A stretch of DNA of 64,000 bases from Microvirga lenta (GTDB taxonomy: Bacteria > Pseudomonadota > Alphaproteobacteria > Rhizobiales > Beijerinckiaceae). Below the pieces are notes generated by a model. It made no database searches. It had not been told where the DNA came from and worked only from the letters and a program-made list of their open reading frames with translations. Below, piece by piece: positions 1 to 8,732 of this stretch. Both the position numbers and the translations under genes were made by a program. Where the stretch lies: contig NZ_JAJBBR010000004.1 in NCBI RefSeq assembly GCF_020532555.1, positions 310,001 to 374,000 on the forward strand. The letters run 5' to 3'. Within the stretch, counting starts at the first letter, position 1; the number at the start of each line of letters is the position of its first letter.

Positions 1-375
1 GGCTTGATCCTTGGGGGCGAAGCGTCGCAGCACGGCTTTGACCCGCTCCACCAGGAGACGCTGCGAGAACGGTTTGCGGATGAAGTCGTCGGCGCCCATT
101 TTGAGGCCGAACAGCTCGTCGATCTCCTCGTCCTTCGAGGTCAGGAAGATCACCGGCAGATCGGACTTCTGGCGCAGGCGGCGCAGGAGCTCCATTCCGT
201 CCATGCGCGGCATCTTGATGTCGAAGATCGCGAGATCCGGCGGGGCATGCTTCAAGCCGTCGAGGGCGGATGCGCCGTCGGTATAGGTCTGAATGCGATA
301 ACCTTCCGCCTCCAGGGCGATGGAGACGGATGTCAGGATGTTGCGATCGTCATCGACAAGGGCGATCGTTGGCAT
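1..375 (-). CDS. chvI: Two-component response regulator ChvI, 5' part only (runs off the left edge)
   Basis: Reading the minus strand from the ATG at 375 gives 125 codons that run off the window. The residues form a complete receiver domain: acidic pocket LVDDD at residues 5-9, phospho-acceptor in [10 protein letters not shown] near residue 52, switch Thr in FLTSKD and conserved Lys in FIRKPF. The C-terminal winged-helix DNA-binding domain lies outside the window. The partner in this family is the ChvG sensor kinase, which governs acid and envelope responses and host association in rhizobia. The ChvI identification rests on the receiver sequence and on divergence from pckA, an arrangement I know from Rhizobiales; chvG would be expected further left. 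Confidence 0.9.
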   Translation of the reverse strand, partial: MPTIALVDDDRNILTSVSIALEAEGYRIQTYTDGASALDGLKHAPPDLAIFDIKMPRMDGMELLRRLRQKSDLPVIFLTSKDEEIDELFGLKMGADDFIRKPFSQRLLVERVKAVLRRFAPKDQA

Positions 376-859
376 GAACTCTTCCTTGTTATACGCGAAT
401 GGCCGTTGCCGGCACGCTCACTCCGGTGGGCCTCCCGCCTGACAACGCAGGAGGCACCAAAACGTGCCCAACTGCGTCTTTCTCATGGCATAAATAAGGT
501 CCCCTCGTGGGAGTGCCAGGGGCCCCGGTCCCGCGGGCAAGTTTAGGCGCCCTCCCACAACCGGAGATGAACGCCGCCGGAGGCTGGGTTTCTCTTCCCA
601 AGGCGGGCCGGAGAGCCGCCAATACCCCGCAAAAGCGGGCGAATTTCGTCTGGACGGCGCGAAAACGGCCTAGCCTGGGACAAAATAGAATGCGATGGAA
701 CGTGGTTAGTTGACGGTGACGCCGGCTAACCTCACCATCGCTGCGACAGGCGGTACGGCGAAAGGGTTGCAGCGGCGACGCTTGAACAAGAACAGTATAG
801 CGCCATTTCTGGGCAGGAAACAGGGCCGTCCAATGGCCGACCATCAGGAGAAGTCTTCA
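376..859. promoter_or_regulatory. Divergent chvI/pckA intergenic region
   Basis: This 484-bp stretch lies between the divergent start codons and must hold both promoters and the pckA leader. No reading frame in it looks coding. I see no clear operator palindrome or riboswitch fold. The last 27 bases (from the ATG at 833) could be coding if pckA starts upstream of the GTG chosen here. Confidence 0.5.
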
Positions 860-2470
<1,611 letters not shown>

Positions 2471-2493
2471 CATCCTTTTCGATCTGTCCTAAC

Positions 2494-2520
2494 AAACGGC
2501 GGCCTTCGGGCCGCCGTTTT
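2494..2520 (+). terminator. Rho-independent terminator of pckA
   Basis: A perfect 11-bp stem (AAACGGCGGCC / GGCCGCCGTTT) closes a TTCG tetraloop and ends in a run of T. It starts 23 bases after the pckA stop and ends 17 bases before the next start codon. Confidence 0.9.
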
Positions 2521-2536
2521 GCATGGGGGACTGGAC

Positions 2537-3628
2537 ATGGATGCTCTTGTCGTCGGAGCCGGGGTCGTCGGATTGGCCGTTGCGCGCGCCCTGGCCCAGC
2601 GCGGCCATGGGGTGATCGTGGCGGAGGCCACGGGCGGGATCGGCAACGGCGTGTCCTCGCGCAACAGCGAGGTGATCCATGCCGGCATGTACTATCCGAC
2701 CGACTCCCTGCGCGCCCGCCACTGCGTCAACGGCCGGCGCCTGCTCTACGCCTTCTGCGAGAGCCACGGCGTGCCCCATGCCAGATGCGGCAAGCTCATC
2801 GTGGCGACGAACGATCTCGAACAGGCGAAGATCGAGGGAATCTACGAGCAGGGCATCGCCAACGGCGTGGAAGGTCTGTCGTTCCTGACCGCCGCCGAGG
2901 CGCAGGCCCTCGAGCCCAATCTGTCCTGCACCGGCGCCGTTCTCTCGGCCGAGACCGGCATCGTCGACAGCCATTCCCTCATGCTGGCGCTCCAGGGCGA
3001 TCTGGAGGCGGAGGGCGGCGCCATCGCCTTCAACACGCCCGTGGAGCACATCGCGCGCACGGCCTCCGGGTGGGATGTGCGGATCGGCGGCGCCGAGGCC
3101 GACACGCTGACCTTCGACGCCGTCGTCAACGCGGCGGGGCTGGGCGCCCAGGCCCTCGCCCGTGCCACCGACGGCTACCCCCAGGAACGGGTGCCGCCGC
3201 TCGTGCTCGCCAAGGGCAATTACTTCGGCTGCCTCGGCAAACCCGCCTTCTCGCGGCTGATCTATCCGGCGCCCGTGGACGGGGGACTGGGCACCCACGT
3301 CACGCTCGATCTCAACGGGCGCATGCGCTTCGGCCCCGATGTGGAATGGGTCGAGCGGGAGGTCTACGAGGTGGACCCGCAGCGGGCGGAAAGCTTCTAC
3401 GCCTCGATCCGCCGCTACTGGCCCGGCCTGCCCGACGGGGCGCTGGTGCCGGATTATTCCGGCATCCGGCCCAAGCTCACCGGCCCGGGCGAGAAGGCCG
3501 CCGATTTCATGATCGACGGACCGGCCGAGCACGGACTGCCCGGTCTCGTCCAGTTGTTCGGCATCGAGAGCCCTGGCCTGACGTCGAGCCTGTCGCTCGC
3601 CGAGGACGTTGCAGCAAGGGTTTTATGA
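2537..3628 (+). CDS. FAD-dependent oxidoreductase, L-2-hydroxyglutarate dehydrogenase (LhgO/L2HGDH) type
   Basis: The 363-residue protein opens with a Rossmann dinucleotide motif (GAGVVGLAVARAL at residues 7-19) and continues with SSRNSEVIHAGMYYP, the flavin-proximal signature of the L2HGDH branch of the DAO family. The C-terminal block around YSGIRPKL is also typical. Members oxidise L-2-hydroxy acids such as L-2-hydroxyglutarate and pass electrons to quinone. The exact substrate here is inferred. The ATG at 2537 is preceded by GGGGGACT; a TTG at 2519 lies inside the pckA terminator and is unlikely. It appears to be monocistronic. Confidence 0.85.
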   Translation: MDALVVGAGVVGLAVARALAQRGHGVIVAEATGGIGNGVSSRNSEVIHAGMYYPTDSLRARHCVNGRRLLYAFCESHGVPHARCGKLIVATNDLEQAKIEGIYEQGIANGVEGLSFLTAAEAQALEPNLSCTGAVLSAETGIVDSHSLMLALQGDLEAEGGAIAFNTPVEHIARTASGWDVRIGGAEADTLTFDAVVNAAGLGAQALARATDGYPQERVPPLVLAKGNYFGCLGKPAFSRLIYPAPVDGGLGTHVTLDLNGRMRFGPDVEWVEREVYEVDPQRAESFYASIRRYWPGLPDGALVPDYSGIRPKLTGPGEKAADFMIDGPAEHGLPGLVQLFGIESPGLTSSLSLAEDVAARVL

Positions 3629-3669
3629 GCGAATCATGTGGAGCGCGCTTAACACGTTCTAAGCTCCTG

Positions 3670-3697
3670 CATCATGCCCGAGAACGGGGGCATGATG
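3670..3697 (+). terminator. Hairpin downstream of the FAD oxidoreductase
   Basis: The 10-bp inverted repeat CATCATGCCC / GGGCATGATG has an 8-nt loop and lies 41 bases after the stop codon. There is no T run after it, so it may be a weak terminator or a 3'-end stability hairpin. Confidence 0.45.
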
Positions 3698-3747
3698 TGG
3701 AGTGAATTGCACGCACTAATCTGCCCTAAGGCTGAAAGGACAGAGGT

Positions 3748-3879
3748 ATGCGTATTAAAATCGGAAATCTTTTCGAGGCAGAGGGCACAGGACGTTTTGA
3801 AGCCGTATGCCTCCTGTTGATCGTTATTTTTGTAATCGCCCTGCCCCTCATCCTTCGAAGTCTGGCCATCAAGGCGTAG
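3748..3879 (+). CDS. Putative 43-residue single-pass membrane peptide
   Basis: The ATG at 3748 is preceded at 8-nt spacing by AAAGGA (3735-3740). The peptide has a short polar N-terminus (about 20 residues, mixed charge) followed by one hydrophobic helix, VCLLLIVIFVIALPLIL at about residues 20-36, and a basic tail ending in SLAIKA. Base composition is markedly lower in G+C than in the neighbours. I do not recognise a family. Many bacterial small membrane proteins look like this, and the ribosome site plus helix are the support. It could still be a chance frame. Confidence 0.5.
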   Translation: MRIKIGNLFEAEGTGRFEAVCLLLIVIFVIALPLILRSLAIKA

Positions 3880-3885
3880 CGCTCT

Positions 3886-3992
3886 TTCCCTCCCCCTTGT
3901 GGGGAGGGCCAGGGTGGGGGTGTGGGCGCCGGACCCTCATAGGCTATCGCTCACACCCCCACCTCCAACTCCTCCCCACAAGGGGGAGGAGG
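3886..3992. repeat. Long intergenic inverted repeat (palindromic repeat element)
   Basis: The left arm contains CTCCCCCTTGTGGGGAGG (3890-3907) followed by GTGGGGGTGTG. The right arm contains CACACCCCCAC followed by CCTCCCCACAAGGGGGAG (3971-3988). The arms enclose about 27 bp. Each arm is itself palindromic at CCCCTTGTGGGG. The element sits between convergent genes (the small membrane peptide and nhaD) and could act as a bidirectional terminator. It resembles dispersed intergenic repeats of Rhizobiales, but copies elsewhere cannot be checked from this window. Confidence 0.75.
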
Positions 3993-4018
3993 GTTGCCCG
4001 CGCTTGACGAGCAGACGT

Positions 4019-5419
4019 TCAGAAGAACAGCAGCGTCACCAGCACGAAAGTGGGGACCAGGATCAGGCCCGACCACACGATGTAGCCGAAGAAGCTCGGC
4101 ATCTTCACGCCGCCCTGCCGGGCGATGGCATAGACCATGAAGTTCGGGGCGTTGCCGATATAGGAATTGGCGCCCATGAACACGGCGCCCGCCGAGATGG
4201 CGGCCAGCGTCACCGCCGCCTGCGTCATCAGCACCTGAGGGTCGCCGCCCGCGAGTTCGAAGAAGACGAGGTAGGTGGGCGCATTGTCCAGGAACGAGGA
4301 CAAGCCGCCCGTGAGCCAGAAATAGGCCGCATGGTTGGCGCTGCCGTCCGGGTTCGATACCAGGGCGACGAGAGGCGCGAACGCGCCCTCGCTGCCGGCC
4401 TTGAGCATGGCGAGCACGGGAATGATGGTGACGAAGATCCCGGCGAAGAGTTTCGCCACCTCCTCGATCGGGCCCCAGGAGAAACCGTTGTCGATGCGGT
4501 TGCCCTTCGGCGTGAGCTTGAGGGAGATGACGGTGACGGCCACCATGACGAGATCGCGTAGGACATTGGCGAGTTCGACCTCGGTGCCGAGCACCGTCGC
4601 CCGGCCGAGATCGACCGTCGCGCTCATGAGGATGGCGCTGATGATGACGAAGATCAGGAAGAAATTGATCCCGCCTGTGATCCTCACCGGCGTGTCCGGC
4701 GTCGGGTCCGGCTTGATGCGGCCCTCCTTCCGGTAGAGGTACGTATCGAACAGGAAGAAGAGGCCGAGCAGGAGGGCGGCGGCGAAGAGCGTCTCCAGCA
4801 GGAGATGCGTGGTCGTCCAGAAGAAGTCGACGCCGCGCAGGAAGCCCAGGAAGAGGGGCGGGTCGCCCAGCGGCGTGAGCGAGCCGCCGATGTTCGAAAC
4901 CAGGAAGATGAAGAACACGATCACGTGCACGTTGTGCAGGCGGTCGTCGTTCGCGCGCATGACGGGGCGGATCATCACCATGGAGGCGCCCGTGGTGCCG
5001 ATGAAGCTGGCCAGCACCGTGCCGATCCCGAGCAGCATCGTGTTGGTGCCCGGCGCCCCGTGGATGTTGCCGCGCACCAGGATGCCGCCGGCCACGGTGA
5101 ACAGGGCGAGGAGCAGCAGGATGAAGGGGATGTATTCGAGGAGCGCCGTGTGGACGAGGGCGTGGAGCGCCGTCGCCGGGCCCAGGATCAGGGCCATCGG
5201 CGCGAGGACGAGCACGCCCCACAGGGCCGCGATCTTGCCGTGGTGATGCTCCCAGGCATGAGGCGCCAGAAGCGGGAAGAGCGCGATGGAGAGAAGAATG
5301 CCCGCGAAGGGCAGGGACCAGAGGAGGCTTAAGGACCGCCCGTCGAGCTCGGCGGCCGACGCGGCCTCCGGCAGCAGCAGCAGAGCGGCGCCGAGCGCCA
5401 GGCGGAGAGCGCGAGACAT
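4019..5419 (-). CDS. nhaD: NhaD-type Na+/H+ antiporter
   Basis: The 466-residue inner-membrane protein has about 12 hydrophobic segments. It carries the ion-transporter blocks FIGTTGASMVMIRPVMRAN and FLVSNIGGSLTPLGDPPLFLGFLRG, which are diagnostic of NhaD in the ion-transporter superfamily. NhaD exchanges cytoplasmic Na+ or Li+ for protons at alkaline pH. The start at 5419 gives MSRALRLALGAALLLLPEAASA, a signal-like first helix common in NhaD. The frame stays open 17 codons further upstream, but that extension is charged and unlike the family. The gene ends beside the long inverted repeat. Confidence 0.9.
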   Translation of the reverse strand: MSRALRLALGAALLLLPEAASAAELDGRSLSLLWSLPFAGILLSIALFPLLAPHAWEHHHGKIAALWGVLVLAPMALILGPATALHALVHTALLEYIPFILLLLALFTVAGGILVRGNIHGAPGTNTMLLGIGTVLASFIGTTGASMVMIRPVMRANDDRLHNVHVIVFFIFLVSNIGGSLTPLGDPPLFLGFLRGVDFFWTTTHLLLETLFAAALLLGLFFLFDTYLYRKEGRIKPDPTPDTPVRITGGINFFLIFVIISAILMSATVDLGRATVLGTEVELANVLRDLVMVAVTVISLKLTPKGNRIDNGFSWGPIEEVAKLFAGIFVTIIPVLAMLKAGSEGAFAPLVALVSNPDGSANHAAYFWLTGGLSSFLDNAPTYLVFFELAGGDPQVLMTQAAVTLAAISAGAVFMGANSYIGNAPNFMVYAIARQGGVKMPSFFGYIVWSGLILVPTFVLVTLLFF

Positions 5420-5591
5420 GCGGTGAAACCCCCGTCGTCCGGTTGGACGTGTTCTGTCGTGTTTTGCCAAGCTTTACGGGCAGGCGGGCGGGGCCGCAAC
5501 AGCAGGTTCGTTAACCGGCTGTTCACCATGAGGGAAGGATAGTAAAACAAGGTTGCACAGGGCGCCCGAGACGCCGGGGGGACGAACATCG

Positions 5592-6383
5592 ATGTGCCGC
5601 TTTCTTGCCTATCGGGGAGAGCCGATCTTCCTCGCCGATCTCGTCTGCGCTCCGGCCCATTCCCTGGTCCATCAATCCCTGCACGCGGTCGAGGCCAAGA
5701 CCGGCACCAACGGCGACGGCTTCGGCATCGGCTGGTATGGGGAGCGCCCGGAACCGGGGGTCTATCGGGAGGTCCGCCCCGCCTGGTCGGACGAGAACCT
5801 GCGGAGCCTGTGCGAGCAGGTTCGTTCGAGCCTCTTCTTCGCCCATGTGCGGGCCTCCACCGGCACCTCGACCACCCGGGCCAACTGCCATCCCTTCGCG
5901 CATGGACGACATCTGTTCATGCACAACGGCCAGATCGGCGGCTATGGCCGGATCAAGCGCCGCCTCGAGGCCCTGATCCCGGACGAGCTCTACGACGGAC
6001 GCCTCGGCACCACGGATTCGGAGGCGATCTTCCTCGCCGCCCTCGCCAACGGCCTGAAGGATGACCCCATCGCCGCCATGGCCCGCACGCTCAAGCAGGT
6101 GCGGGGCCTCATGGAGGAGGCGGAGATCGAGGAGCCCCTGCGCTTCACCGCCGCCCTCACCGACGGCGAGAGCCTGTGGGCCTTCCGCTGGGCCTGCGAC
6201 GGCAAGCCCCCGACCCTCTATTACCGCGAGGAGAACGGCGGCCTTCTGGTCGTGTCCGAGCCCATCGACAGCAAGGAGAAGGGCTGGCGGGAGGTGCCGA
6301 AAGGCTGCACCCTCGTGGCCCGCGCCGGTGGCGGCGTCGGCGTTCAGTGCCTGAACGAGGCCATGGGACGCCTGGCAGCCTGA
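5592..6383 (+). CDS. Class II glutamine amidotransferase (YafJ/EgtC-like)
   Basis: The mature protein starts MCRFLAYRG, so the catalytic nucleophile is Cys2 after Met removal. Further Ntn-hydrolase marks are the GTNGDGFGIGWYG block, FAHVRASTGTSTTRANCHPF, and MHNGQIGGYGRIK. At 263 residues it is a stand-alone glutaminase domain with no synthetase domain. Relatives include EgtC (ergothioneine biosynthesis) and YafJ of unknown substrate. No egt genes are nearby, so the substrate is unknown. It converges on the GST gene with only 7 bp between stops. Confidence 0.85.
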   Translation: MCRFLAYRGEPIFLADLVCAPAHSLVHQSLHAVEAKTGTNGDGFGIGWYGERPEPGVYREVRPAWSDENLRSLCEQVRSSLFFAHVRASTGTSTTRANCHPFAHGRHLFMHNGQIGGYGRIKRRLEALIPDELYDGRLGTTDSEAIFLAALANGLKDDPIAAMARTLKQVRGLMEEAEIEEPLRFTAALTDGESLWAFRWACDGKPPTLYYREENGGLLVVSEPIDSKEKGWREVPKGCTLVARAGGGVGVQCLNEAMGRLAA

Positions 6384-6390
6384 GGCCGCC

Positions 6391-7101
6391 TTACCCGTCG
6401 AGCTCCGGATAACACCGGAAGATCCCGTCCTCGTTGAACGGGATGCGGCGCGAACTCTTCAGATAGGCCTTGATCCGCGGTCTCTCGGCGACCGCATGAC
6501 GAAGCGCGGCGACGCGTGGCGCATCCGCAAGCGCGCGCTCCATGGCCTTCGGGAAGGCGTAGGACAGCCCCTCCACCACCTGGAACAGGGACAGGTCCGC
6601 ATAGGTGAGGGACGCGCCCACGAGGTGCCGGTCGCCGGCCAGGTTGCGCGCGAGGATGCCCTCGCACCAGCCGAGGAATTTCGGGATGCGGCTGTCGCGG
6701 AAATCGGCCGCCCGGCGCAGGGCCTCCTCCTTCTGGTCCTCGTAGTAGAGGTTGACGCTCACCGGATGGTGGGTGTCGTGCGCCTCCGCCACGAGATCCG
6801 ACAGGGTGAGCTGGATCTGCTGCGTCCACAGGCCCCCGGCCGGATCCTTCGGGGCGAGCCCGTGCCGCGCCCCGAGATAGAGCAGGATCGCGGCCGTCTG
6901 GCCGATGACGAGATCGCCGTCCTTGAGAAAAGGCGGCGCGAAGGGCGGGTGCGCCGCCTCCTCCAGCATCCGCATCATGGCCGGGACGCCGTCCGGCCCC
7001 CGAGCCACATCGACGTAATCCGCACCCGCCTCCTCCAGCGCCAGCCGCACGAACTCGCCGCGTCCCTGAATCGTGGGCCAGTAGTAGAGTTCGTAAGGCA
7101 T
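6391..7101 (-). CDS. Glutathione S-transferase family protein
   Basis: The 236-residue protein has the N-terminal thioredoxin-like fold, beginning YELYYWPTIQGRGEFVRLALEEAG; a catalytic-type Tyr near residue 7 and the cis-Pro and IGQTAAILLYLG glutathione-binding turn are visible. The all-helical C-terminal domain contains LTYADLSLFQVVEGL, the N-capping box region. This arrangement resembles sigma/pi-type enzymes that conjugate or reduce electrophiles with glutathione. The specific substrate cannot be read from the sequence. It lies next to a MarR redox cassette but is separately transcribed. Confidence 0.88.
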   Translation of the reverse strand: MPYELYYWPTIQGRGEFVRLALEEAGADYVDVARGPDGVPAMMRMLEEAAHPPFAPPFLKDGDLVIGQTAAILLYLGARHGLAPKDPAGGLWTQQIQLTLSDLVAEAHDTHHPVSVNLYYEDQKEEALRRAADFRDSRIPKFLGWCEGILARNLAGDRHLVGASLTYADLSLFQVVEGLSYAFPKAMERALADAPRVAALRHAVAERPRIKAYLKSSRRIPFNEDGIFRCYPELDG

Positions 7102-7164
7102 AGGGGGCTCCCGTCGTTCAGCGGTACAGGCCTAAGACTTAGGAGGCACAGCGGCGATGGCCAC

Positions 7165-7605
7165 CTATCCTGCGAGATCCTTTTGCAGGGCTCCGATGAT
7201 CTGCTCCATCACGCGCAAGAAAGCCTTTCGTGCGACGGGCGGCAGGTCCGCCAGGGCGACTTCGTTCACGGCTTTGGCCGCCTCCGTTGCAGGAGCCTCC
7301 AGAGCGCGCGCCTTCTTCGTGAGATAGATGCACTGGGCCCGCCCGTCCTGCGGATGGGCTTTCCGCTCGATCAGGCCGTCACGCTCCATACGGGTCAGGG
7401 TGTTGGCGATGGTCGCCTGCTCCAAGTCGAGACGCTCCACCAACTGCTTTTGAGTCAACCCCTCCTCGCTCCATAGCTGGAGCAGAATGGGAAACTGCCC
7501 TGTGCTCAGCCCGAGCGGCCTGATGCGTTCGGTCAGCGCCGCCGCGAACAGGCGGGCCATGTGATTGACCACGTACCCGGCCGATTGGTCTTTGTCGAAA
7601 CTCAT
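7165..7605 (-). CDS. MarR family transcriptional regulator
   Basis: The 146-residue protein has the MarR winged helix-turn-helix: recognition region LTQKQLVERLDLEQATIANTLTRMERDGLIER and the wing DGRAQCIYLTKKA. Flanking helices (VVNHMARLFAAALTERI and the C-terminal VMEQIIGALQ) build the dimer. MarR repressors release DNA on binding phenolics or on cysteine oxidation. I chose the ATG at 7605; the frame is open 17 codons further, but that stretch leads toward the promoter palindromes. It is divergent from the ABM monooxygenase-cytochrome b561 pair, its likely target. Confidence 0.88.
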   Translation of the reverse strand: MSFDKDQSAGYVVNHMARLFAAALTERIRPLGLSTGQFPILLQLWSEEGLTQKQLVERLDLEQATIANTLTRMERDGLIERKAHPQDGRAQCIYLTKKARALEAPATEAAKAVNEVALADLPPVARKAFLRVMEQIIGALQKDLAG

Positions 7606-7632
7606 TCCGTATCCTGCAGAGTCGATGCTTCT

Positions 7633-7651
7633 TAGCTTGTATAGGAAGCTA
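7633..7651. promoter_or_regulatory. Secondary dyad in the MarR intergenic region
   Basis: TAGCTT and AAGCTA form an inverted repeat around a 7-nt spacer, 9 bp from the main 18-bp palindrome. It may be a second operator or part of the marR promoter. Confidence 0.4.
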
Positions 7652-7659
7652 TTCAATGA

Positions 7660-7677
7660 TATATAGCATGCTATATA
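7660..7677. promoter_or_regulatory. Perfect 18-bp palindrome, candidate MarR operator
   Basis: TATATAGCATGCTATATA is a perfect palindrome located 54 bp upstream of the marR ATG and 14 bp upstream of the monooxygenase ATG. It sits against an AGGAGG ribosome site for the plus-strand gene. Size and position match MarR-family operators, which often overlap the promoters of both divergent genes. Confidence 0.75.
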
Positions 7678-7691
7678 AATAGGAGGCTTCC

Positions 7692-8132
7692 ATGGGTCTG
7701 AGACAAATCATCGTTCCGGCCATGCTCGCGGCAGCACTTCCCGGCGCTGGCCGGGCAGAGCAGATTCTCAGCCTTTCCGATGCGCAGAAAAGCGACGGGA
7801 CGAGTTTCGCGGAGCAGCTTCGCTCCGCACCGACCGGACAGATCGTGCTGCTCAACACGTTCCTGGTGCCGGAAGGGGAGGCCGAGGCTTTCCGGCAGGG
7901 CTGGGCCAGGGCGGCCGAGGTCCTGCGGCGCCAGCCCGGGTTCGTCTCGACGACGCTTCATCGGCCGGTGGGCGGCGCCCGTCTCTGGGTGAACCATGCC
8001 GTCTGGGAAAGTGCCTCCGCCTTCATGGCCGCTTTGGCCTCACCCGACTTCAAGGCGGCCGCCGCGTCGATGAGACAGACCGGGTTCCGCCGCCTCTATC
8101 AGGCCGAGCGGACGCTGCGTTCTGCCCGCTGA
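7692..8132 (+). CDS. Secreted or periplasmic antibiotic biosynthesis monooxygenase (ABM) domain protein
   Basis: The 146-residue protein starts with a likely signal peptide (MGLRQIIVPAMLAAALPGAGRAEQ). It continues into an ABM ferredoxin-like fold: IVLLNTFLVPEGEAEAFRQGW, QPGFVSTTLHRP, and WVNHAVWESASAFMAALASP. ABM proteins are cofactor-free or heme-degrading monooxygenases acting on quinols or polyketides, and many are of unknown role. A perfect AGGAGG ribosome site precedes the ATG. It is probably co-transcribed with the cytochrome b561 gene 15 bp downstream and repressed by the divergent MarR protein. Confidence 0.82.
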   Translation: MGLRQIIVPAMLAAALPGAGRAEQILSLSDAQKSDGTSFAEQLRSAPTGQIVLLNTFLVPEGEAEAFRQGWARAAEVLRRQPGFVSTTLHRPVGGARLWVNHAVWESASAFMAALASPDFKAAAASMRQTGFRRLYQAERTLRSAR

Positions 8133-8147
8133 TCGAGGAGCGCAGTC

Positions 8148-8732
8148 ATGACTCTCAAGAGCACATCGGATCGATACGGGACCGTCGCCCTGGCTCTCCA
8201 TTGGGCAAGCGCCGTTCTGATCCTCATTCTCATCCCCTTAGGCTTCGCCATGCAGGCGGTCCCCGACGGGTTGCGTCCCGGGTTGTACCGGGTCCACGTG
8301 GCTTCTGGAATCATGGTCGGCCTTCTGACCCTTGTCCGGCTCGTGTGGTGGCGAGCCTTCGACCTCATGTCGCGGCCAGGGCAGGCCGATGCTTCCGTTC
8401 AGCACCGCCTGGCGCGTTTGGTTCATGCCGGGTTCTACGGGGTGGTCCTCGCGCTGACGGTCAGCGGCGTCGGCTTGATCGTGAGGAGCGGTCTGGCACC
8501 CATGCTGGCCGCGGGGGATCTGTCGTCCATGTCCGATCTGATGCGACAGCCGCCCCGACTTGCGCACGGCTTCATGGCGCGCCTCCTGCTCGCTCTTCTC
8601 GTCCTGCACATCGCAGGCGCGCTCTACCACCACTGGATCAGGCGCGACGGCGTGCTTGGCAGAATGCTGCCCCTCAATGCGCCTCGTCCCAGTTCTGCGC
8701 GGCGCGGGCTTCCACGGCGAGCGGCACCTTGA
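8148..8732 (+). CDS. Cytochrome b561 family protein
   Basis: The 194-residue protein has four hydrophobic helices and the CybB heme-ligand pattern: His in the first helix (ALALHWASAV), His in the second (RVHVASGIM), and His in the last pair (AHGFMARLLLALLVLHIAGALYHHW). Such proteins move electrons between membrane quinol and acceptors such as superoxide. It follows the ABM gene by 15 bp and is probably in the same MarR-controlled unit. Its last 59 bp overlap the 3' end of polA on the opposite strand. Confidence 0.87.
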   Translation: MTLKSTSDRYGTVALALHWASAVLILILIPLGFAMQAVPDGLRPGLYRVHVASGIMVGLLTLVRLVWWRAFDLMSRPGQADASVQHRLARLVHAGFYGVVLALTVSGVGLIVRSGLAPMLAAGDLSSMSDLMRQPPRLAHGFMARLLLALLVLHIAGALYHHWIRRDGVLGRMLPLNAPRPSSARRGLPRRAAP

